Source of the DNA: an uncultured bacterium
Lineage (GTDB): Bacteria > Desulfobacterota > Desulfobulbia > Desulfobulbales > Desulfobulbaceae
Assembly: GCA_903896915.1 (NCBI GenBank)
Contig: CAITZN010000086.1
Location: forward strand, 1 to 7,318
Reading direction: 5' to 3'
DNA: 7,318 nucleotides
Positions within the stretch are counted from its first letter, which is position 1; every line of letters starts with the position of its first letter. This document shows, piece after piece, positions 1-5,648 of this stretch. The position numbers were made by a program, and so were the translations under genes. The notes under the pieces are model-generated. The model was not told the origin of the DNA and ran no database searches. It worked only from the letters and a program-made list of their open reading frames with translations.

Positions 1-1325
1 GTCAGGTACTCGTCCATTTTTCGTCGGTTGGCAATACCTGTCAATCCATCAAGGTTGGAAAGAATTTCCAGCTGTTTTGTCCTTTCCAGAACTTTTTGCT
101 CTAAATGGATATTCATCCCTTCAAGCTCAAGATTGGCCCGATGAAGATCTCCCATGTAGGTTTTTAATTTTAGGACCATCAGGTTAAAAATATTGGCTAG
201 TCGGCCGATTTCGTCTTGGCGCAAGACCTTTATTATTACATTGAAATTCCCTTTTGCCAATTTTTCAGCTGCTTCAATTAATGTTTTTATAGGTCTCAGG
301 ATTGCATTACTGTATATTATAGAGATAAAAACTGATAAAATTAAAATAATAAATGAAGTAATGATGAACCTTGCTTTCATTAATTTCAGTGGTTTCACAA
401 GTTCATCTATGTAAACACCGCTACAAATATACCAATCCATTGGTTCGTAATATTTATAAATAACGATCTTTTTGCGAGTCATTTGCTCGTCTGGATTTTT
501 CCAAGGATAGATAATCTTACCATTTTTTTCGCGGATTATTTCTTGGACAAAATAATGCCCCTGTGAGTCTACCGAGTCAAAGATGTTGATCCCTTCCTGT
601 TTCGGATGAATAATCAACTCTCCTTTCGAGTTCATCACGTACATGTATCCTGTCTCGCCAATCACAAGGGACAAAATATTTCTTTTAAAATCGATGGTGT
701 TTATAAGTTTGATAAATTCAGACTTGTAGGAGGAAACCGATATAATGTAATCCCATGGCTTGAAGTAGTTCATGTACAGCGCTTTTTTCCTTTCACCAAC
801 GTCGGAAGGGTTCTTCCATGAATACTCCAAATATCCCTGCTTTTTGTCGATCTGTGTATTTATGAAATCATAGTTGGACAAGTCAGAATTTTTCAGGGCC
901 GGATGCACCTTGAGCATTCCCTTTGAGTCGACAATATAAATATATCCGGTATCCCCTACTTTTTGGCTCAACAGAATTTGTTCAATCTCTTTTTTGGCGG
1001 CGTCCTCGGTCAGCTCACCCGATGTATATTTTGCATAGAATAACTCAATGATATTTTTATTGAGTTCGGCTACAGCTCTGAGATTATTCTTGGTTGATGC
1101 GCTGACCACCGAGTCTATGAGGTTGTAGGTCGATTCCGTCTGGGCCTGGAGGTTTGTTCACACCAGGTCATTGTTAAGTTTGTTGGTAATACTGTAGCCG
1201 ACGAACCCCATCAAGGCTGTGCAAATGATGCTTAGCAATGTCAGAATGAGCATTATCTGCTTTGAAAAACCGAGTTGCCTCCGTTTGAAGGTTTCTCGAA
1301 ATGTTAACAAGAGATTTTGTCTCAT
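1..1325 (-). pseudogene. Membrane-bound double-Cache/HAMP/GGDEF diguanylate cyclase, in-frame TGA at codon 56, 3' end beyond window
   Basis: One frame is open from an ATG at 1325 to the window edge (441 codons) except for a TGA at 1158-1160 (codon 56). The predicted order is: basic cytoplasmic N-terminus, TM1 (about residues 24-46), periplasmic sensor (about 47-315), TM2 (about 320-338), HAMP (about 340-392), a coiled-coil linker, then the start of a GGDEF domain with the family motif DGLTGIANRR (426-435). The GGDEF signature itself is off the window. The sensor has two Cache_2-like units 99 residues apart, marked by GDTGYIYIVDSKG (124 on) and GETGYMYVMNSKG (223 on), each followed by a WKNP motif. 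Family knowledge suggests ligand-controlled c-di-GMP synthesis at the inner membrane; the ligand cannot be told. The TGA lies just after TM1, so termination there removes everything useful. A GTG at codon 73 could restart translation but would lose TM1 and probably the sensor's topology. A CGA-to-TGA change or a sequencing error would explain the stop. The frame is otherwise intact, so the lesion is recent or artefactual. Confidence 0.85.
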
Positions 1326-1329
1326 TTTA

Positions 1330-1410
1330 ATACTCAAACTCGTCCGTACTACTGCTGAATCCTCACTGGCGGCCTTTCATCGTGAGGAAATCGGTGCAGT
1401 AAAGGAGTAT
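1330..1410 (-). promoter_or_regulatory. Nested inverted repeats in the leader of the diguanylate cyclase
   Basis: Three short perfect inverted repeats are nested in the 85 bases before the cyclase ATG: ATACTC (1330-1335) with GAGTAT (1405-1410), ACTGC (1351-1355) with GCAGT (1396-1400), and CCTCAC (1361-1366) with GTGAGG (1382-1387). On the minus strand the outer arm GAGTAT ends four bases before the ATG. It contains the only Shine-Dalgarno-like triplet (GAG, 7 bases from the ATG), so folding would hide the ribosome site. The arms are short and the internal loops unequal, so this may be chance. It does not match the GEMM c-di-GMP riboswitch core as I know it. Confidence 0.3.
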
Positions 1411-1465
1411 CAGAAGGATAAAGTTGGGATTTGTCCTGCCTGAAAATTTACTGGGCCATGGGTTA

Positions 1466-1507
1466 ACCTCAAGGGGCAAAACTAGGCGCTCGTTTACCCC
1501 TTGAGGT
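1466..1507 (-). terminator. Strong hairpin downstream of the chemoreceptor gene
   Basis: ACCTCAAGGGG (1466-1476) and CCCCTTGAGGT (1497-1507) form a perfect 11-bp stem. Part of the 20-base loop can pair further (AAA with TTT next to the stem). The hairpin begins 13 bases after the chemoreceptor stop codon, where an intrinsic terminator would be expected. No clear U-tract follows on either strand, so it may instead be a 3'-end stabiliser or an inefficient terminator. It separates the chemoreceptor transcript from the cyclase. Confidence 0.55.
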
Positions 1508-1520
1508 ATTAGTCATTTAT

Positions 1521-3185
1521 TTAAACCTTGAATTTTTTAACAAGATTTCCGAGTTGAACGGCTAGGTCGGCCAATCCCTGAGCGCTTGCCTGTACTTGAC
1601 TGCTACCCTGCCCCACTTGATTTGACTGCTGATTGATTCCGGCAACGTCACGGGTGATATCGGCGATGACCACTGTGCTTTGCGCCACATTCTCGTTAAC
1701 TTCGGCAATACCTTGCGACGCCTGAGAGATGTTGTTCGAGATCTCCCCAGAGGCCGCTGATTGCTCTTCCACGGCGGTGGCAATGCCGTTGATGACGTTG
1801 TTGATCTCAACAATAACCTCGGAAATCTTTTCTATATCAGCAACGGTTGATGAGGTTGTGCCCTGCATCTCGCTGATCTGATTTTTAATATCTACAGTGG
1901 CCGCAGCAGTCTGGCGGGCCAGCTCCTTGATCTCGTTGGCAACCACCGCAAACCCCTTGCCCGCTTCACCAGCCCGCGCCGCTTCAATGGTGGCGTTCAA
2001 CGCCAGCAGATTGGTCTGTTCGGAGATCTCGGTAATGGTTTCCGTTACCCTGCCAATCTTGCGGGCTGATTCGCCGAGTATCGCCATTTTCTCGGAGGCG
2101 AGATGCGACTGCTTCACCGCCCCCTCGGAAATGGAACGGGCTTTTTCTGCGTTTTGGGCAATCTCATTGACAGTGGAGGTCATTTCCTCGGTGGAGGAGG
2201 CCACCATGCTGACATTGCTTGAGGACTGCTCCATTGCCGCAGAAACCGACTGGATATTGACACTCATCTCTTCGGTGGCTGCGGCTACTGTAGCGGATCT
2301 GTCGGCGGTATCACGGGCTGCTGACGATAACTGTTTGGAAACCGCAGCCAGATCGTTAGATGAAGCAGTGAGATGATTTGCGTTGCTGATGATTTCTTTG
2401 ATCATGGAACCTAATTGTTCGGTCATCGAATTGAGCGCGTTGGCCATCACCCCGATCTCATCCTTCTGATTGATGTCGAGTTTGGTGGTAAAATCTCCGG
2501 CAGCCATGGCTTCAGCTAAAACAGACGCCTTACCCACTGGGGTCGTGATGGAACGAATAATAACGAACGCTAAACCTATACTGAAGGTCAGTGCAACAGC
2601 TAGTAGGGCGCTGATGACTTTCGTTGCGGTGGAGCTGGCATTGGCAGCATGCTTCCCGCTTTCTTCGGCCTGTTTTGTTTGCAAGGTTATAAATTCCTCG
2701 ACAGATGCCATGTAGTTTGCTTGAGCTGTTCGTACCTCGTTGAGCAGCATTTTTTTTGCCGATTCCATCTGACCGGCTTTGATCAGGTCCATATACGCTT
2801 CAGAGTCCCTGACGTAGGAGGTGCGCAATTCAATCATTTTCCTTAATACCGTTCCCTCATCGCTGCCTTTAACTATGACTTTATCCAGTTGGTCGAGAAT
2901 GCCAGCGATCTCCTTGCGGCATTTGGCTATCCGTTGCAATTCCTCATTTTGGTGCTGCTTATTGTCGTCGATGAAAATATTGCGCAGGCCCCGGGCGATA
3001 ACATTAAGGTTATCTATGATTTGATTACCCTGTTCAGTCTGCACCATGTTATCGGTGACGAGAAGATTAATCTCGCCATGCAGAGAGTTGATGACTCTCA
3101 GAGAATATCCACCGACAATCATCATCAGCATCATGATGAGGCCAAATCCTAAACTTAAACGAGAGCCAATCTTAAAATTCTTCAT
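1521..3185 (-). CDS. Methyl-accepting chemotaxis protein (4HB sensor, HAMP, MCP signalling domain)
   Basis: This intact 554-residue transmembrane chemoreceptor should relay periplasmic ligand binding through CheW to CheA at polar arrays. Visible in order: TM1 (about 12-32), a helical periplasmic domain of about 150 residues resembling 4HB_MCP (about 33-185), TM2 (about 188-211), HAMP (about 212-264), and a long Ala/Ser/Glu/Gln-rich coiled-coil signalling domain to the C-terminus. The conserved cytoplasmic tip carries [19 protein letters not shown] and [18 protein letters not shown] (about 388-427), the region that contacts CheA and CheW. Paired Glu/Gln residues such as ATEEM and STEEM are candidate methylation sites. 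The protein ends in LVKKFKV, so there is no C-terminal CheR/CheB-tethering pentapeptide. The ATG at 3185 is preceded by AGGAG (3197-3201). No che genes lie nearby, so this is an orphan receptor that must use a pathway encoded elsewhere. The ligand cannot be inferred. Confidence 0.95.
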   Translation of the reverse strand: MKNFKIGSRLSLGFGLIMMLMMIVGGYSLRVINSLHGEINLLVTDNMVQTEQGNQIIDNLNVIARGLRNIFIDDNKQHQNEELQRIAKCRKEIAGILDQLDKVIVKGSDEGTVLRKMIELRTSYVRDSEAYMDLIKAGQMESAKKMLLNEVRTAQANYMASVEEFITLQTKQAEESGKHAANASSTATKVISALLAVALTFSIGLAFVIIRSITTPVGKASVLAEAMAAGDFTTKLDINQKDEIGVMANALNSMTEQLGSMIKEIISNANHLTASSNDLAAVSKQLSSAARDTADRSATVAAATEEMSVNIQSVSAAMEQSSSNVSMVASSTEEMTSTVNEIAQNAEKARSISEGAVKQSHLASEKMAILGESARKIGRVTETITEISEQTNLLALNATIEAARAGEAGKGFAVVANEIKELARQTAAATVDIKNQISEMQGTTSSTVADIEKISEVIVEINNVINGIATAVEEQSAASGEISNNISQASQGIAEVNENVAQSTVVIADITRDVAGINQQSNQVGQGSSQVQASAQGLADLAVQLGNLVKKFKV

Positions 3186-3196
3186 GATTGAAAATA

Positions 3197-3201
3197 CTCC
3201 T
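3197..3201 (-). promoter_or_regulatory. Ribosome binding site of the chemoreceptor
   Basis: AGGAG on the minus strand lies 11 bases before the ATG at 3185, slightly long but usable. A perfect TATAAT (3203-3208) lies immediately upstream. As a -10 box it would start transcription inside this ribosome site, so it is probably just AT-rich sequence and the true promoter should lie further upstream, near or inside the receiver remnant. Confidence 0.6.
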
Positions 3202-3240
3202 AATTATATCAAGTTTATTAATAGAGGTTTATTTTGACCA

Positions 3241-3655
3241 TTACAGGGCTTCATGCGCCTCAGCAAGGTGCTCGATGAGAGTAGCAATCACGTGCCGGAT
3301 CATGGGTTTTTCTACAAACCCCTTAATCCCTCTTCGGACTGCGCCTGCTCTTCGGTGACAAGGGTGCGAGGGCCGGTGCAGAGGATAACCGAGATATTCG
3401 ATCGTATCTGCAACATCTGCTTGGCAAGATCCATCCCGGTCATACCCGGGATAGCCTGGTCAGGGATAATAGCAACAAACGTGTCCGGGTGATTTTTAAA
3501 GATGGAGGGAGCTTCCATACTGCTGATCATCGCTGTGACCCCATAACCTAGACGTTCAAGAATCGTTTTACCAAACTCAACCAACATTATTTCATCGTCA
3601 ACAAAGAGGATTAATATGTTCCCGATGGGGCAGCATCAGGGTTGGCTTCAGATTA
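3241..3655 (-). pseudogene. Decayed receiver (REC) domain remnant, paralogous to the C-terminus of the hybrid kinase at 5649-7318
   Basis: Read across three frame segments, the minus strand gives linker SEANPDAAPSGT (from 3652), then ILILFVDDE, then a receiver body with PDQAIPGMTGMDLAKQMLQ and ILCTG, and finally GIKGFVEKPMIRH running to a TAA at 3241-3243. The intact kinase has SEAEPVEVEPSGT, ILFVDDE, TDQTMPDMTGMDLARQMLQ, ILCTG and GIKEFIGKPMTKK in the same order. Two single-base deletions break the frame, one before VDDE (near 3615) and one before GIKGF (near 3325), and a TAA (3653-3655) precedes the linker. The phospho-acceptor Asp (3459-3461), acidic pair, Thr and conserved Lys are still encoded but not in one frame. 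The longest ATG-started piece (3587-3312, 91 residues) lacks the acidic pocket and the Lys segment, so it should not work as a receiver. The shared linker shows it is the tail of a second hybrid kinase rather than a stand-alone regulator. The kinase body is missing. Confidence 0.85.
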
Positions 3656-3701
3656 GACTGCTTCGTCAAACCCAAGTTGTCCAGGGAGCATTGGTTCACA
3701 A

Positions 3702-3718
3702 GGTGTCCACTTTATACA
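3702..3718. repeat. Possible IS3-family-like terminal sequence
   Basis: GGTGTCCACTTTATACA, or TGTATAAAGTGGACACC on the other strand, has the TG...CA boundary and GTGGACACC core that I associate with the ends of some IS3-family elements. It is 47 bp from the broken end of the receiver remnant. No partner end, transposase piece or target duplication is visible, so it could be chance. Confidence 0.2.
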
Positions 3719-3857
3719 GACTGCCTCAACCAGATCGATCATCGATTGATAACTTGTCAGTGTTCGCTAAGCAAAAATATCGCCATTTAGGGAAATAGCC
3801 GATAATTTATTGTAATTATTTAGATTTAAAGAAAATTTGCCTGGCAGATGGAGGTAT

Positions 3858-3983
3858 GGTGGCAGGCTGGTGGGGGGAGGGGAAGGTGGCAGGCATTCCA
3901 TTTTGGACCAGCCAAAGGGCCAACCTCCTGATAATTCTGCCAATCAAGAGGTGTGCCACTTTGGAACAGTGTTCCATTCTGGA
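3858..3983. repeat. Short direct repeats and palindrome, possible IS21-like end
   Basis: GGTGGCAGGC occurs twice, at 3858-3867 and 3885-3894 (27 bp apart). TTCCATTTTGGA (3896-3907) recurs with one change as TTCCATTCTGGA (3972-3983). Between them lies the palindrome GGAACAGTGTTCC (3963-3975; 6-bp arms, one central base). IS21-family ends typically carry several short repeats bound by the transposase, and this pattern fits. No istA or istB gene is present, so at most it is a remnant. Confidence 0.35.
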
Positions 3984-4179
3984 GTATCTAGATGATGTTG
4001 TACGCCTGCCGTTTGCGCCGAAGGGTATGAATATCTATGATACCGGCCATGGAAATTCCTATTACTTAGTTTTGTCTTTCAAAATCCGTAGAGCCCCGCA
4101 ACAATATCGTCGGAGGTTGGCAATGTGCAGCTTCCGGGGGCGACTAGAGTGTTGAGCGGTTCCGCCCCATGTAACGAAA

Positions 4180-4197
4180 GGAATCTGTCAAGATTCC
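4180..4197 (-). terminator. Hairpin downstream of the outer-membrane protein gene
   Basis: GGAATCT (4180-4186), a GTCA loop and AGATTCC (4191-4197) form a perfect 7-bp stem starting 17 bases after the stop codon at 4215-4217. On the minus strand it is followed by TTTCGTT, a weak U-rich run. Position and shape suit an intrinsic terminator; the poor T-tract lowers confidence. Confidence 0.45.
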
Positions 4198-4214
4198 ACC
4201 TGATAGATTGAACC

Positions 4215-5150
4215 TTAAAACGATTTGGTCAGAGTAGCGACAAATTGCGAGCCCTGCGCCGTATTCACAGCACCATATTCACTTAAATAACGAAGATTGA
4301 CCTGAAACAATCCAGGCAGCCAAAAGAAGTTCACCTCGGCACCGATCGAATGGACCTGTTTGCGCTGATCGGCAACACTGTTGGCCGTATCTTTACTGTC
4401 ATTGGATATCTGCCAATAGGAGGCTCCGACCAAACCCGGTCGCACCATCAAGGCGTTATTGACCTTTATTTCCTTGCCGAGGCCGTATTCAACAAGAAAT
4501 TCGGAACCAGGGGTGACATTGGTTTTATCCTGTTCGGTATTGATCAGGGTTCGGGTGAGGGCGCTGATAGACCAGGTTTTTTGTTCATCAAGATAGTAGG
4601 TACCCCCCAGAGTCAGCATGCCCGACCAATATCCGAGTCCCGGTGAGGCGAGTTTGGCGAGATCATACGTACCGGTGGGTGCAATAACCGCCAGGGCGAA
4701 TGTAGCATCCCAGCGAGGAGCATGCCAGGCCAGTGCAAAGGGTTCCAGGATAACATCGCCCACTGTGAAGGATTGGTGGTCCGAATACCCTTGCATTGCT
4801 GCAATGGTCACATCTTTATCCACTAAGGGAACCAGGATATCACAGAGAAGATCGGCACCCAGAATCTTGACATTACTCACATAAATGAGACGCTGGACGG
4901 ATGCGAAGACACCGAGATCAAATCCATTGTTAATCGTATTGCCCTTGTTATCCTTTAACGAGGTGGAATTATACCAAGCGTTGTACATCCGATAATGAAA
5001 GCCAGGAGGAGGCGCCGATCCTGCAAGAACGCCTTCCGCACCCAAAAGGTAGTGCGAACCAAGAGTCGCCGCATTGCCTATTGAGCACAATCCCATCAGC
5101 ACCATCAAACTAACGCCGACCGCCATTAACCCTTTCCTGTCCACCAACAT
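4215..5150 (-). CDS. Outer-membrane beta-barrel protein, Phenol_MetA_deg / SphA-like transporter family
   Basis: This 311-residue exported protein starts with a signal peptide: basic VDRKG, a hydrophobic core (about 8-24) and a likely signal peptidase I site in SIGNAA (after residue 27 or 28). The mature part alternates polar and hydrophobic residues, is rich in Tyr, Trp and Gly, and ends in TKSF. A C-terminal Phe is the usual BAM recognition signal of outer-membrane barrels. PPPGFHYRMYN near the mature N-terminus, GFDLGVFASVQRLIYV, and WDATFALAVIAPTGTYD in the middle are typical of the Phenol_MetA_deg (PF13557)/SphA-like group, linked to uptake or efflux of hydrophobic or aromatic compounds; the substrate of this one is unknown. 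The ATG at 5150 is chosen over the in-frame GTG at 5159 because the Shine-Dalgarno AAGGAG (5159-5164) overlaps that GTG and stands 8 bases before the ATG. No degradation enzymes are adjacent. Placement in the outer membrane is quite secure; transport function is family inference. Confidence 0.87.
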   Translation of the reverse strand: MLVDRKGLMAVGVSLMVLMGLCSIGNAATLGSHYLLGAEGVLAGSAPPPGFHYRMYNAWYNSTSLKDNKGNTINNGFDLGVFASVQRLIYVSNVKILGADLLCDILVPLVDKDVTIAAMQGYSDHQSFTVGDVILEPFALAWHAPRWDATFALAVIAPTGTYDLAKLASPGLGYWSGMLTLGGTYYLDEQKTWSISALTRTLINTEQDKTNVTPGSEFLVEYGLGKEIKVNNALMVRPGLVGASYWQISNDSKDTANSVADQRKQVHSIGAEVNFFWLPGLFQVNLRYLSEYGAVNTAQGSQFVATLTKSF

Positions 5151-5158
5151 ATCGTCCA

Positions 5159-5164
5159 CTCCTT
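5159..5164 (-). promoter_or_regulatory. Ribosome binding site fixing the ATG start of the outer-membrane protein
   Basis: AAGGAG on the minus strand lies 8 bases before the ATG at 5150. It overlaps the first base of the alternative GTG at 5159, which therefore cannot be the start served by this site. Confidence 0.8.
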
Positions 5165-5207
5165 TTTCGTTTATAAAATCTAGACGTTTATTCCGCCTGA
5201 GCCTTAA

Positions 5208-5236
5208 AATATACCAGTCATATTTCGTTCACGAAA
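5208..5236 (-). promoter_or_regulatory. Candidate extended -10 promoter with upstream palindromic operator for the outer-membrane protein gene
   Basis: On the minus strand TGGTATATT (5216-5208) matches an extended -10 element (TGnTATAAT) with one change. It would start transcription near 5201, giving a leader of about 50 bases. Just upstream is the inverted repeat TTTCGT-TC-ACGAAA (5223-5236; 6-bp perfect arms, 2-base spacer), covering roughly -22 to -35, where a bound regulator would affect RNA polymerase. No good -35 hexamer is seen, consistent with an extended -10 or an activator. This is by-eye inference. Confidence 0.4.
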
Positions 5237-5648
5237 CCTGCAAAAATCTTGTTTCTGCGTTCATTCTCAGATGGGTGAGGATAAAAAATCAGTTTGTGAA
5301 CACCTCTGCATGCAACCCACGGCGAGACGATATTGCGCGAATTCTCACGTGAGAAAGAAAGTCGCACAGACCGGAAACGACATCAACCTGCATGACGACC
5401 CAGCCCCGCGGAGATGCCGGTCAATCCTGTTGGCAGGAAATGGTTTTAAGTATATCAAAATAACCGAAAGAGCAACCAGGATTGTTTTTAAATCTTTTTG
5501 GAGAAGCGTTGGGCCGCAATGGTCTTGCTAATACCAGTACACAATCAAAAGGGGCCCCGAAGGATACTGGCTGAATGGTGCGCAATGTGTTCGACCGAAC
5601 CAAGGCGGAAGTTGCCGGCCTTTCACTGCACCAACTCAAACTGTGCAT
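5237..5648. other. Gene-free region between the hybrid kinase and the outer-membrane protein gene
   Basis: No convincing gene is visible here. Short frames on both strands (minus 5648-5421, 75 codons; plus 5498-5686, 62 codons) overlap each other, have no good ribosome site and match no family I recognise. Structures present are a perfect 14-bp palindrome TTCTCACGTGAGAA (5342-5355), about 190 bp upstream of the outer-membrane gene, and an inverted repeat CCAGTA (5534-5539) / TACTGG (5565-5570) enclosing the self-complementary GGGGCCCC (5551-5558). No clear intrinsic terminator follows the kinase; the nearest hairpin is a weak 5-bp stem (TGCAC/GTGCA) just after its stop. The part from about 5500 to 5640 is richer in G+C than its surroundings. 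Confidence 0.4.
5342..5355. promoter_or_regulatory. Perfect 14-bp palindrome, possible regulator-binding site
   Basis: TTCTCACGTGAGAA is fully self-complementary with no spacer. It lies about 190 bp upstream of the outer-membrane protein ATG and 110 bp upstream of the other palindrome. No regulator can be assigned. Confidence 0.25.

Larger units (their letters stand above)
3656..4214. other. Gene-free region of about 560 bp with probable insertion-sequence scars
   Basis: No convincing coding sequence lies here. The longest plus-strand frame (3856-4155, 99 codons) resembles no family I know and starts in a G-rich repeat. From 3720 to 3845 the sequence is AT-rich and featureless apart from ATCGAT repeats near 3738-3750. 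From 3858 to 3983 it contains direct repeats and a palindrome that look like transposon-end sequence. A 20-codon minus-strand frame (4050-3988) with AGGAA five bases before its ATG encodes MAGIIDIHTLRRKRQAY. It could be the truncated start of a transposase such as IstA, but this is a guess. The region lies between the outer-membrane gene and a receiver remnant that has lost its upstream part, which fits an IS-linked deletion. Confidence 0.45.

Noticed and set aside
1158..1160. TGA read as selenocysteine or as a recoded sense codon
   Set aside because: No selenoprotein of this family is known to me, the position is a non-catalytic periplasmic residue, no convincing stem-loop follows, and TGG serves as Trp in the other genes.
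1326..1465. GEMM-type c-di-GMP riboswitch before the cyclase
   Set aside because: The region has nested repeats but not the conserved core I would expect of the GEMM aptamer.
1897..2376. 159-codon plus-strand frame
   Set aside because: It lies wholly inside the chemoreceptor on the opposite strand and is a shadow of that gene's Ala/Ser-rich coding sequence.
3203..3208. TATAAT as the chemoreceptor's -10 box
   Set aside because: Transcription would begin inside the Shine-Dalgarno sequence and no -35 lies at proper spacing.
3312..3587. Functional single-domain response regulator of 91 residues
   Set aside because: It would lack the VDDE acidic pair and the conserved Lys segment, both of which are present only in other frames on either side, so it is a piece of a pseudogene.
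4350..4884. Plus- and minus-strand frames within the outer-membrane protein gene
   Set aside because: They overlap a well-supported gene in other frames, lack ribosome sites and show no family motifs.
5505..5520. Integron attC site suggested by GTTGGGC near 5509
   Set aside because: No matching RYYYAAC partner or imperfect palindrome of the right size was found on either strand.
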